The translations under genes and the position numbers were made by a program. Source: an uncultured Bacteroidota bacterium (GTDB lineage: Bacteria; Bacteroidota; Bacteroidia; Bacteroidales; WCHB1-69). From it: DNA of 32,994 nucleotides. This document shows positions 1 through 6,840 of this stretch, one piece after another (positions within the stretch are counted from its first letter, which is position 1; each line of letters opens with the position of its first letter). The DNA lies in assembly GCA_902802755.1 (NCBI GenBank), contig CADCNH010000026.1, positions 1-32,994 of the forward strand, written 5' to 3'. A model generated the notes under the pieces. That model ran no database searches. It was not told where the DNA came from and was given only the letters and a program-made list of their open reading frames with translations.

Positions 1-171
1 GATTTTCTTACCGTTGCGGATCTGGTAATACTTCTCGGTCGGGATCAGGACACGTGACACAAAGTCTTTCAGGTGAGAAGCTTCAATCTCGCTTTCGATA
101 TTCTGCTTCACCTTCTTCTCGGTGCCGGTGACCGTCTTGATCACATACCATTTGTGTTCAATCTCTGCCAT
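1..171 (-). CDS. nusG: Transcription termination/antitermination factor NusG, N-terminal part
   Basis: Only the first 57 codons are in the window; the gene runs off the left edge. The N-terminus reads MAEIEHKWYVIKTVTGTEKK, the classic start of the NGN domain (KWYV, then a basic stretch, then IPTEKYYQIRNGKK). NusG binds RNA polymerase, promotes processive elongation and links transcription to translation or Rho. It lies 44 nt downstream of secE on the same strand, the usual secE-nusG order, so the two are probably co-transcribed. The start ATG follows a short AT-rich gap. The identity is firm; nothing can be said about the KOW domain. Confidence 0.93.
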   Translation of the reverse strand, partial: MAEIEHKWYVIKTVTGTEKKVKQNIESEIEASHLKDFVSRVLIPTEKYYQIRNGKKI

Positions 172-215
172 TTCAAAATCGTTTACGGTTAAACACCTAA
201 TTGAACTACCGAAAA

Positions 216-404
216 TTAAACAGTCGGGAAGAGCAAGCCCATCCCTGCGTTAAACAGTGCGTCCATCAAAAACACGATAAGTGCTATTATTAGGGAAGCA
301 ATAGACACCACCAAAACGCTACTTTGAAGATCTTGGGCTGACGGCCATGATACTTTGTGTACCAGTTCGTCATAACATTCCTTAATGTAATTTACTATTT
401 TCAT
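216..404 (-). CDS. secE: Preprotein translocase subunit SecE
   Basis: A 62-residue protein beginning MKIVNYIKECYDELVHKVSW, with the conserved amphipathic segment (YDELxxKVSWPS) followed by one hydrophobic membrane span (about residues 34-54). This is the short single-span SecE found outside the enterics. SecE clamps the SecY channel in the inner membrane. A longer reading frame extends upstream to 548, but the extra residues are low-complexity and lysine-rich; the ATG at 402-404 matches the family start. nusG follows. The neighbour upstream is the divergent rplM, not a tuf/tRNA-Trp pair, and no tRNA was found in the gap. Confidence 0.92.
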   Translation of the reverse strand: MKIVNYIKECYDELVHKVSWPSAQDLQSSVLVVSIASLIIALIVFLMDALFNAGMGLLFPTV

Positions 405-734
405 TTTCGAGTAATTTTTTTCTATTTTTGATTCAATTTTGTCATTTTCGGACGGAAAATTTCCGATTTTTTTCCTCTTTTCTTCTCCCCTACCTCTCCA
501 ATTTCGGAATTTTTTCTCACTTTTTTGCACAATTCGACACCCGCACAAAAAATTCCGTACTCTTCATATACCTTTGTAACCACTTCTATTTCAATAAGTT
601 GCAAGCAAAATTTTTCGCAACCCGCTTCTACACAACGTTACATTATATATGGTCGGCAAATATAAAAATTTTATTTACACAAAACACATTTCAAAAAAAA
701 TTTTTTCAAGTGCTTTTTATATATAAAAAAGTTG

Positions 735-742
735 TATTTTTG
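735..742 (+). promoter_or_regulatory. Bacteroidota -7 element (TATTTTTG) for the rplM operon
   Basis: TATTTTTG fits the TAnnTTTG consensus of the primary sigma factor in this phylum. It lies about 100 nt before the rplM start, leaving a leader of roughly 95 nt. No clear TTG at -33 is visible. Confidence 0.6.
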
Positions 743-769
743 CACCCTCAAAAAAATACCGATTATTAT

Positions 770-846
770 CCTTTAGGTTAGAAAAGGAAATTAAGTAGAA
801 ATCGAGGCGATGTGGGTGAAGACAGAGCCTCACAAAAAGAAAAAAA
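770..846 (+). promoter_or_regulatory. Candidate structured 5' leader of the rplM operon
   Basis: The untranslated stretch between the predicted promoter and rplM contains two short hairpins. CCTTT (770-774) pairs with AAAGG (783-787) around an 8-nt loop. GAGGC (804-808) pairs with GCCTC (827-831) around a loop rich in G and A. Ribosomal-protein operons are commonly regulated by their own product binding the mRNA leader, and L13-operon leaders are known in other bacteria. That this one binds L13 is an inference; the pairing is the only direct evidence. Confidence 0.35.
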
Positions 847-1248
847 ATGGATCAAGTAAGTTACAGAACAATTTCGGCAAACGAAAAGATCGTGAAGAAA
901 GAATGGGTTGTTGTTGATGCCCAGGAGATGATTGTCGGTAGACTGGCCACCGCCGTTGCCCGTATCCTCAGAGGTAAAACAAAACCTTATTACACCCCTC
1001 ATTTCGATTGTGGTGACAATGTCATCATCGTCAATGCGGACAAAATCAGATTTACCGGCAAGAAAATGACCGACAAGGTTTACGTGCGCCACACCACTTA
1101 TCCCGGCGGACAGCGTTTCGCCACTCCGAGAGAAGTGCTCGCCAAGAACCCCATCAAGGTTGTTGAACACGCCATTAGAGGCATGCTCCCCAAGCACCCG
1201 CATGAAGGTCAAAATCCAAAAGTCATCAACATTAACGAAATCAAATAA
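847..1248 (+). CDS. rplM: 50S ribosomal protein L13 (uL13), with an internal deletion
   Basis: The protein has the L13 landmarks in order: VKKEWVVVDA near residue 18, VGRLAT, the TPHFDCGDNVIIVNADK block, YPGG and AIRGMLPK. L13 is an early-assembly 23S rRNA-binding protein. The family is normally about 145-155 residues; this one has 133. The loss is local. After GMLPK the usual segment (a GRxxxxxLxVYxGxxH-type stretch of about 20 residues) is absent and the chain resumes at HPHEGQNPK, still in frame. The stop is 5 nt before rpsI, so the genes form one operon. Either this is a real shortened L13 or about 60 bases were lost in assembly. Confidence 0.93.
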   Translation: MDQVSYRTISANEKIVKKEWVVVDAQEMIVGRLATAVARILRGKTKPYYTPHFDCGDNVIIVNADKIRFTGKKMTDKVYVRHTTYPGGQRFATPREVLAKNPIKVVEHAIRGMLPKHPHEGQNPKVININEIK

Positions 1249-1253
1249 GAGAG

Positions 1254-1640
1254 ATGGAAGTAATCAATAAAATCGGTAGAAGAAAAACCGCCGTTGCCCG
1301 TATCTATATGAAGAAAGGTAGTGGCAACATCACGATCAACAACCGTGACTATAAAGAATATTTCAACTTGGCTACTCTTCAGTATGTAGTCACCCAGCCT
1401 TTGGCAATCTCACAGGTAGAAGGCGAATATGACATCAAAGTCAACCTCGACGGTGGTGGTATGACTGGCCAGGCAGAAGCTCTGCGCCTCGCCATCTCAC
1501 GCGCCCTCTGCGAGATCAACCCTGAGTTCCGTCCCGCCCTCAAAGCAAAAGGCCTCCTCAAGAGAGACCCGCGTATGGTGGAACGTAAGAAACCCGGTCA
1601 GCCGAAAGCTCGTAGAAGATTCCAGTTCAGCAAACGTTAA
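1254..1640 (+). CDS. rpsI: 30S ribosomal protein S9 (uS9)
   Basis: A 128-residue protein with the start KIGRRKTAVARIYMKKGSG, the GGGMTGQAEALRLAISRAL core and the basic tail ending ARRRFQFSKR, whose terminal Lys-Arg reaches the P-site tRNA on the ribosome. Full length for the family. It follows rplM by 5 nt and precedes rpsB by 18 nt, in the standard Bacteroidales order. The identity is certain. Confidence 0.97.
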   Translation: MEVINKIGRRKTAVARIYMKKGSGNITINNRDYKEYFNLATLQYVVTQPLAISQVEGEYDIKVNLDGGGMTGQAEALRLAISRALCEINPEFRPALKAKGLLKRDPRMVERKKPGQPKARRRFQFSKR

Positions 1641-1658
1641 TATACACTATTATATATA

Positions 1659-2543
1659 TTGCGCAGGTTTAGATTAGAAGCAGGTTGTCACTTCGGACAC
1701 CTCAGAAGAAAATGGAACCCGGCAATGGCCCAGTACATCTTTATGGAGAAAAACGGTATCCATATTATCGACCTCTATAAGACTATGGACAAACTGCAGG
1801 AGGCTTGCGCCGCTGCAAAACAGATTGCCAAATCCGGCCGTAAGATTTTATTCGTGGCTACCAAAAAACAAGCCAAGGACACCGTTGCCGAAATCGTTAA
1901 AGGCGTGAATATGCCTTACGTAACTGAACGTTGGCCTGGTGGTATGCTTACCAACTTCTTCACCATCCGCAAGGCCGTGAAAAAAATGGGTGACATCGAC
2001 AAACTGATGGCCAGCCCCCAGTTCGCCAACATCTCAAAACGCGAGAAACTGCAAATCCAGCGTGAAAGAGCTAAATTGGAGAAAAACTTGGGTTCTATCG
2101 CCGATCTGTCAAGACTGCCCGCAGCTGTATTCATCGTTGACGTGCTCAAAGAACACATCGCTGTTGCTGAAGCCCGCCGCTTGAATATCAACACTTTCGC
2201 TATCGTTGACACCAACTCCAACCCCAACCTCATCGACTTCCCCATCCCCGCTAACGACGACGCCTCCAAGTCTATCGCCATCATCGTAAAGGCTATCTGC
2301 GACGCTATCGCTGAAGGTCTGAACGAGAGAAAAATGGACAAGGACAACATCGATGTTGAAGAGGAAGAAGAAGATGTAAGAAGAACCGAAGCCGCTGATG
2401 ACGACGAGGATGAAGCCGCTCAGAATGAGGACAAACCAGTGGTGAAGAAAGTGAAAGGTGTTGAGGAAGAAGACGGTACAGAAGACGACAAACCGAAAAG
2501 AAAAAGAACAACGGCCAAGAAAAACCCCGTTGCCAAAGCATAA
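1659..2543 (+). CDS. rpsB: 30S ribosomal protein S2 (uS2), irregular start
   Basis: The body is clear S2: EAGCHFGHLRRKWNPAMAQY, then FVATKKQA, the TERWPGGMLTNF segment, RLPAAVFIVDV and IPANDDASKSI. After about residue 228 there is an acidic then lysine-rich tail, seen in S2 proteins of this phylum. S2 joins the 30S subunit late, near the mRNA exit. The start is odd. Family members begin about a dozen residues before EAGCHFGH with an ATG codon. Here the only upstream option in frame is TTG at 1659, giving eight poorly matching residues (MRRFRL-like), and TATATA runs into it. The rpsI stop is 18 nt upstream. A few codons, including the ATG, may have been lost. Confidence 0.93.
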   Translation: MRRFRLEAGCHFGHLRRKWNPAMAQYIFMEKNGIHIIDLYKTMDKLQEACAAAKQIAKSGRKILFVATKKQAKDTVAEIVKGVNMPYVTERWPGGMLTNFFTIRKAVKKMGDIDKLMASPQFANISKREKLQIQRERAKLEKNLGSIADLSRLPAAVFIVDVLKEHIAVAEARRLNINTFAIVDTNSNPNLIDFPIPANDDASKSIAIIVKAICDAIAEGLNERKMDKDNIDVEEEEEDVRRTEAADDDEDEAAQNEDKPVVKKVKGVEEEDGTEDDKPKRKRTTAKKNPVAKA

Positions 2544-2573
2544 TTAAGTATTAACATTTAAAATATTGATATT

Positions 2574-3572
2574 ATGGCTATTACAGCTGCTGATGTAAAT
2601 AAACTCAGACAAGAAACAGGTGCCGGTATGATGGACTGCAAGAACGCTCTTGTGGAAGCTAACGGTGATTTCGAACAAGCTATTGACATCCTGAGAAAGA
2701 AAGGTCAAAAAGTGGCCGCCAAACGTGCTGACCGCGCTTCTAACGAAGGCCGCGCCATCGCCAAGACTAACGCTGACCACACCTTCGGTGCAGTCATCGT
2801 AGTGAGCTGCGAAACTGACTTCGTGGGCAAAAACGCCGACTTCGTCGCTTTCGCTGAAAAAATCCTTGATAACGCCATGGCTGCCAATGTGAAGACCAGA
2901 GACGAACTGATGGAACTGTCTATCGAAGGCCGCAAGGTTTCCGAACTGTTGCTCGATATGACCGGTAAAACTGGTGAAAAAATCGAGCTGCCCGCTTACA
3001 ACACCATCGAGGCTCCCTGTGTGGCTTACTACAACCACAATGGCAACCGCTTGGCTACCATCGCCGGTTTCAACATTGCTGGCGACAACGTAGCAGAAGC
3101 CGGTCACCACATCGCTATGCAGATCGCCGCCATGAACCCCATGGCCGTTGACGGCAATAGCATCGCACAGGATGTGAAAGACCACGAATTGGCTATCGCC
3201 AAAGAAAAAACCGTGGCAGAACTCATCCAAAAGGCTGTTGAAGTTGAACTGAAGAAAGCTGGCATCAACCCCAACTTGGTGGATTCCGATGACCACATCG
3301 CTTCCAACATTACAAAGGGTTGGTTGACTGAAGAAGAAGCTAACAAAGCACGCGAAATCAAAGTTAGCGCCGCTGAAGAAAAAGCCAAAACCATTCAGGA
3401 CAACATGGTCAACAACATTGCCCAGGGCCGTCTGAACAAGTTCATCAAAGAAAACACCCTCATGGGTCAGGAATATATCATGGACAGCAAAATGACTGTT
3501 GCTGATTTCATGAAGCAGATTGACAGCAAGCTGGTTTGCACCGGTTTCTACCGCCTGCAACTGGGTGCCTAA
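2574..3572 (+). CDS. tsf: Elongation factor Ts
   Basis: A 332-residue protein, the usual length in Bacteroidales. The N-terminal UBA-like domain reads VNKLRQETGAGMMDCKNALV, followed by the strongly conserved TDFVGKNADF segment that contacts EF-Tu, the core dimerisation repeats, and the late KGRLxKFxKE-like motif (here GRLNKFIKENTLMGQ). EF-Ts exchanges GDP for GTP on EF-Tu in the cytosol. It is the last gene of the rplM-rpsI-rpsB-tsf operon, 30 nt after rpsB, and is followed at once by a strong intrinsic terminator. Nothing unusual was seen. Confidence 0.97.
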   Translation: MAITAADVNKLRQETGAGMMDCKNALVEANGDFEQAIDILRKKGQKVAAKRADRASNEGRAIAKTNADHTFGAVIVVSCETDFVGKNADFVAFAEKILDNAMAANVKTRDELMELSIEGRKVSELLLDMTGKTGEKIELPAYNTIEAPCVAYYNHNGNRLATIAGFNIAGDNVAEAGHHIAMQIAAMNPMAVDGNSIAQDVKDHELAIAKEKTVAELIQKAVEVELKKAGINPNLVDSDDHIASNITKGWLTEEEANKAREIKVSAAEEKAKTIQDNMVNNIAQGRLNKFIKENTLMGQEYIMDSKMTVADFMKQIDSKLVCTGFYRLQLGA

Positions 3573-3590
3573 GCTTAGGGCTCTAATCTA

Positions 3591-3625
3591 AAAAAGGACG
3601 ACTTCTTGTCGTCCTTTTTTTTTTT
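3591..3625 (+). terminator. Intrinsic terminator after tsf
   Basis: AAGGACGAC and GTCGTCCTT pair in a 9-bp stem around the loop TTCTT and run into an 11-base or longer T tract. This is a textbook rho-independent terminator 18 nt after the tsf stop, ending the ribosomal-protein operon. Confidence 0.95.
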
Positions 3626-3654
3626 GCTTATTCGTAGGAATTCATAGTGTCAAC

Positions 3655-3786
3655 AAGAATTCAAAGTTCAAAGTTCAAAATTCAATTTGAATTCTGAGTT
3701 CTGAATTTCGAATTCTTCATTAGCACATTAGCACATTATCTCATTAGCACATTAACTAATTTGCTAATTAACTAATTTGCTAATTA
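3655..3786. repeat. Degenerate AT-rich interspersed repeats (GAATTC/AAAGTTC type and TTAGCACA type)
   Basis: Two simple patterns fill this gap. The first is a run of GAATTC, AAAGTTC and AAAATTC words (3655-3715). The second is a run of TTAGCACA and TTAACTAATTTGCTAA words (3719-3786). The second pattern recurs at 6320-6382, 8798-8840, 18119-18280, 23783-23825, 23910-23932 and 24018-24043, always between genes and in either orientation. No open frame is conserved across copies. Confidence 0.8.
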
Positions 3787-3813
3787 AAAAAAACGATTGT
3801 ATCGTTTTTTTTA
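3786..3813. terminator. Symmetric A/T-flanked hairpin, terminator-like
   Basis: AAAAAACGAT and ATCGTTTTTT form an inverted repeat around TGT, with an A tract on one side and a T tract on the other, so it could end transcription in either direction. It sits between the repeat block and the next gene. The stem is short in G and C, so its strength is uncertain. Confidence 0.5.
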
Positions 3814-3856
3814 TTATTATTGCATATTCATTATTATGCAAAAAAATATATTCGTC

Positions 3857-6313
3857 ATGATAAAAAAATATGCTCTTGTACTGACAATCATCTTATTGTC
3901 ATTCAGTAATTTATCTTTCTGTCAGGTAGAAAACCCCTATATAGATTTCAACCCGGAGAAATTGAAATCAAAGACAGAATACACCAAGAATTTCAATCCC
4001 GGCAATTATAAAAGCGATGTGCTTTATAAGTGTATGCTGGATATGGTCAACCTTGCCCGTGAGGAATATTTCTTCCTGGAACCGCTGAAAACGGACAGGG
4101 AAACGGACGACTGCGCCCAGATGCAGGCCGACTATCAGGCTTTGAAGGATGAAAAAGGCGTGCTGAACGAACCTCCCTACCGCACCACCTTCTTCCGTCT
4201 GAAAAAATATGGTCTCACCTACCGTGCCATTGAGCTGGTTACCAAAGCAAAAGCCAATATGGGTGCCCAAGAATACAGCTACTATGACCTCTGCCTGGAA
4301 CTTATCAAACCCATTCTGAAGAACCTAAAAACAGCCAAACAACTGCTGGACAAACAATACACTTATATCGGCATGGGGTTTGAAACCGATGAATACATGA
4401 AAAGCATGTACGCCTCATTCATCATCGGCAACGACCTGACTTTCAATCCCGACAAACCCGACCCCATGGAAAAGGACGTTCCCTTCTCCAAAAACAAAAA
4501 CGGGATGACCTACCCTGATGAAAAAGTGTGTGCAAAATGCAATGCGGACAAGAACCTCGAAGTCCTTTCAGAATACATACAAGTAAAAGATAATGAGGTG
4601 TTTATCAACTGCGGCGACCACAAATACCTGAAAAGACTTATTGGCAAGGAAGGTGACGCCATTGTATTGGATTTTGTACAGCACAGCCAATACGAATGCG
4701 AGCACAACACTATTGACAATGACCGTATCAACAAGGGATTTATCTCCAAACCTATTGTTTTTGAGACCATGTTGTCCGACAATACTATCAAAGACAAGAA
4801 ATCCACCAAACTGAACGCCAAAATAGCCACTGTGCCGGAAACCATTGATAATGATGCCGAGTTCGATGTCAATATCATTGTGCTGAAAGAAGGCAAATAC
4901 GCTTGCCGAACCATCATCAAAAAGGCCATTGAATGCAAGAAAGCCAATTATCAGGCCAAAATCAATTACATGCCCGACTATGCCAGCATGAAAAGCTCTG
5001 GCGAATGGGTAGCTGCCCCGGAAGAAGGCACCCATGAAGTGAAGTTCCCCTTCACCCTCAACAAACTGGCTTATACCCAAGCCGACATCGACTCCAGCAT
5101 CAAGGCCATCGACGCTCCCGCCTATCAAGTCAAAAGTATCGATATTATCGCACAGAACTCTTTGAACTACAGCACCGACCAAACTCAAATCAACAACCAG
5201 AAAAAGCGTGCCGCAAGCATGCAGAAATTGTTAGCGCAGATGTTTCCCGGGGTGACCACCAACATCACCTACGACGATGGATGGGAAGACTTCAAACGCG
5301 ATGTCAACAACAATCCCGAACACTACGACCTCACCTTGTATTCAAAAGCCGAGGCTGTTAAGAATCTGAAAGCCAACAACAACGCCATTGCCAAGGAACT
5401 GGAAGAGGAATATTTGTCCAAACACAGATATGTCAAATTGGTGTTCCACGTGGTTTACAAAGCAGGTAACGACGCCGAGGCCGAGAACCTCGCCGCATGG
5501 AAATTCAACAAAGCCATCAAAGAGAAAAATTATGCTTTGGCTACCGCTATTGAAAACTATATGATCAAGCAAGTGGAAGCCGGAAAATACACCACCAGCA
5601 GTGTCAACCAACTGGAAATTCCCGCCGACAAGAAATTCCAGCAGCTGCATAACAACAAGCTCTACATGCAATATTACCTTTCTTCCAAACTCAATGATGT
5701 AATGGTGAACAGCATGAACAAGACCTTGACCTACGAACCCACCAACCCCGTTGTTCTGTACAATGTAGCTGTTGGCAAGGTATTCCATACACCCATCAGC
5801 AGTGTAACTGAAATTGCCAAAACACAAGCCGAGATTGACAAGCTGTACAGCTTCCCCACCCTATCCAAAGAAGACATCAACAACCTCAACCTTGAATATC
5901 AGTTCAAGATTATAGAATACATCAACGCCAATCCTCCCACGACAGAAGGAACAGCGATTTACAATGCCACTTTTGACAAAATCAAGACCATCACCAACAA
6001 AAAGCTGGAAAGCTGGCAAAACGCCTATAAATTGGCTTCTTATTTCATCAAGAATTATGACTACATGTATGCCATGAGCATCATGGAGCCTTTCTTGGAT
6101 GATGCCACCATCTCCAACGATTTCCTGTTCTCCTACGTTAGCTTGGCCGCCCACCGCGAAGAAACCTACATGAGCAGTTTCTTCACCAAAGCGGTCAAAA
6201 TGGCCGCCGAACGTGATGGAGCCCGCCTGTGCGGAATGTTCGACAAGCTGCCCATCTGCGTGTTCGACAACGCCGAAGTGAAAAAGACAGTGTGCAAGTT
6301 GTGCGGAAGATAG
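3857..6313 (+). CDS. Large exported protein of unknown function with a weak OmpA-like segment
   Basis: The function is not recognised. The ATG at 3857 starts MIKKYALVLTIILLSFSNLS, a standard signal peptide, giving 818 residues; an ATG at 3836 and an earlier in-frame ATG inside the preceding hairpin are less likely. The Cys after the signal follows Phe, so it does not fit a lipobox. Residues 225-228 form CAKC, and the last six residues hold a second CxxC (C813, C816). Around residues 421-492 a segment with VKSIDIIAQNS, NNQKKRAASMQKLL and NITYDDGWEDF resembles the sequence pattern of an OmpA-type peptidoglycan-binding domain (a hydrophobic strand, then an RA-containing helix), but the key residues are poorly kept. 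The C-terminal third is helical and could be TPR-like. A periplasmic or outer-membrane-associated location is inferred. It stands alone between repeat-filled gaps. Confidence 0.75.
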   Translation: MIKKYALVLTIILLSFSNLSFCQVENPYIDFNPEKLKSKTEYTKNFNPGNYKSDVLYKCMLDMVNLAREEYFFLEPLKTDRETDDCAQMQADYQALKDEKGVLNEPPYRTTFFRLKKYGLTYRAIELVTKAKANMGAQEYSYYDLCLELIKPILKNLKTAKQLLDKQYTYIGMGFETDEYMKSMYASFIIGNDLTFNPDKPDPMEKDVPFSKNKNGMTYPDEKVCAKCNADKNLEVLSEYIQVKDNEVFINCGDHKYLKRLIGKEGDAIVLDFVQHSQYECEHNTIDNDRINKGFISKPIVFETMLSDNTIKDKKSTKLNAKIATVPETIDNDAEFDVNIIVLKEGKYACRTIIKKAIECKKANYQAKINYMPDYASMKSSGEWVAAPEEGTHEVKFPFTLNKLAYTQADIDSSIKAIDAPAYQVKSIDIIAQNSLNYSTDQTQINNQKKRAASMQKLLAQMFPGVTTNITYDDGWEDFKRDVNNNPEHYDLTLYSKAEAVKNLKANNNAIAKELEEEYLSKHRYVKLVFHVVYKAGNDAEAENLAAWKFNKAIKEKNYALATAIENYMIKQVEAGKYTTSSVNQLEIPADKKFQQLHNNKLYMQYYLSSKLNDVMVNSMNKTLTYEPTNPVVLYNVAVGKVFHTPISSVTEIAKTQAEIDKLYSFPTLSKEDINNLNLEYQFKIIEYINANPPTTEGTAIYNATFDKIKTITNKKLESWQNAYKLASYFIKNYDYMYAMSIMEPFLDDATISNDFLFSYVSLAAHREETYMSSFFTKAVKMAAERDGARLCGMFDKLPICVFDNAEVKKTVCKLCGR

Positions 6314-6319
6314 AAAATC

Positions 6320-6382
6320 AATTAGCAAATTAGTTAATTAGCAAATTAGTTAATGTGCCAATGTGCTAATGTGCTAATTGAA
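6320..6382. repeat. TTAGCAAATTAGTTAA / TGTGCTAA interspersed repeat
   Basis: Starts directly after the stop of the 818-residue protein. It carries two copies of a TTAGCAAATTAGTTAA word followed by TGTGCTAA words, the reverse orientation of the pattern at 3719-3786. Confidence 0.75.
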
Positions 6383-6384
6383 AT

Positions 6385-6515
6385 TAAGAACTCCCCTTCT
6401 TTTAGGGTTGACGAATGAGCGAGTGCAAAGTCATGCTTGCTTGAGCTCTGCCGAGCGAGGAGGAGAAGGAGGCGAAGCCACCAACGTATGGCCGAAGGCC
6501 GGGGTAGTGATTCTG
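6385..6515. repeat. GC-rich hairpin repeat with GAA loops
   Basis: This stretch is a chain of small palindromes, such as GGC-GAA-GCC and GGCC-GAA-GGCC, ending in GGGGTAGTGA. The reverse complement of its end (TCACTACCCCGGCCTTCGG) closely matches 24895-24914, and its start (CTCCCCTTCTTTTAGGG) resembles the AGAAGGGGA hairpin at 24917-24935. It therefore belongs to a family scattered in this genome. No gene is supported here. Confidence 0.65.
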
Positions 6516-6539
6516 AACTTTGAATTTTGAATTAATACT

Positions 6540-6840
6540 TGCGGTGGAACCGCAGCCGCCGCATAGACAAACGACAGGACGGAGATTCCGCCAGCTACGC
6601 AGACAGAATAGCGAAATATAATCTTGCGGTGGAACCGCAACCGCCGCATAGACAAACGACAGGACGGAGATTCCGCCAGCTACACAGACGGAATGGCGAA
6701 ACAAAATTTTGCGGTGGAACCGCAACCGCCGCATAGGATAAACGAACAATAGGACGGATAGATTCAGCCAGCTACGCAGACGGAATGGAAAAACAATATT
6801 TTGCGGTGGAACCGCAACCCCCGCATAGGACAAACAAACA
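6540..6840. repeat. Tandem repeat array, 85-92 bp unit, each with a TGCGGT-GGA-ACCGCA hairpin
   Basis: Four copies of the 15-base palindrome lie at 6540-6554, 6625-6639, 6710-6724 and 6802-6816, spaced 85, 85 and 92 bases. Each is followed by a C-rich link, GCATAG, an ACAAAC-type link and (in the first three) a CAGCTAC-GCAGAC block. The first two units are almost identical. The array ends exactly at the rluD start codon. A related array lies at 7992-8220. Open frames through it exist only because the unit length happens to avoid stops; no protein is supported. Confidence 0.9.

Larger units (their letters stand above)
405..846. other. AT-rich divergent intergenic region between secE and rplM
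   Basis: About 440 bases with no convincing gene; both strands carry open frames, but they are low-complexity and lack homology signs. The region must hold promoters for two operons. For rplM there is a TATTTTTG element at 735-742. On the other strand a TATATTTG element reads towards secE at 657-664, which would give a secE leader of about 250 nt. No tRNA cloverleaf was found. Confidence 0.6.

Noticed and set aside
405..735. A tRNA-Trp gene expected near secE
   Set aside because: No cloverleaf or T-arm sequence could be found on either strand in this AT-rich gap.
2544..3560. A long open frame on the minus strand, opposite tsf
   Set aside because: It is the antisense shadow of tsf; its residues show no family pattern, and the plus-strand gene is certain.
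3857..3925. Lipoprotein signal on the 818-residue protein
   Set aside because: The residue before the Cys is Phe, which signal peptidase II does not accept; a type I signal fits better.
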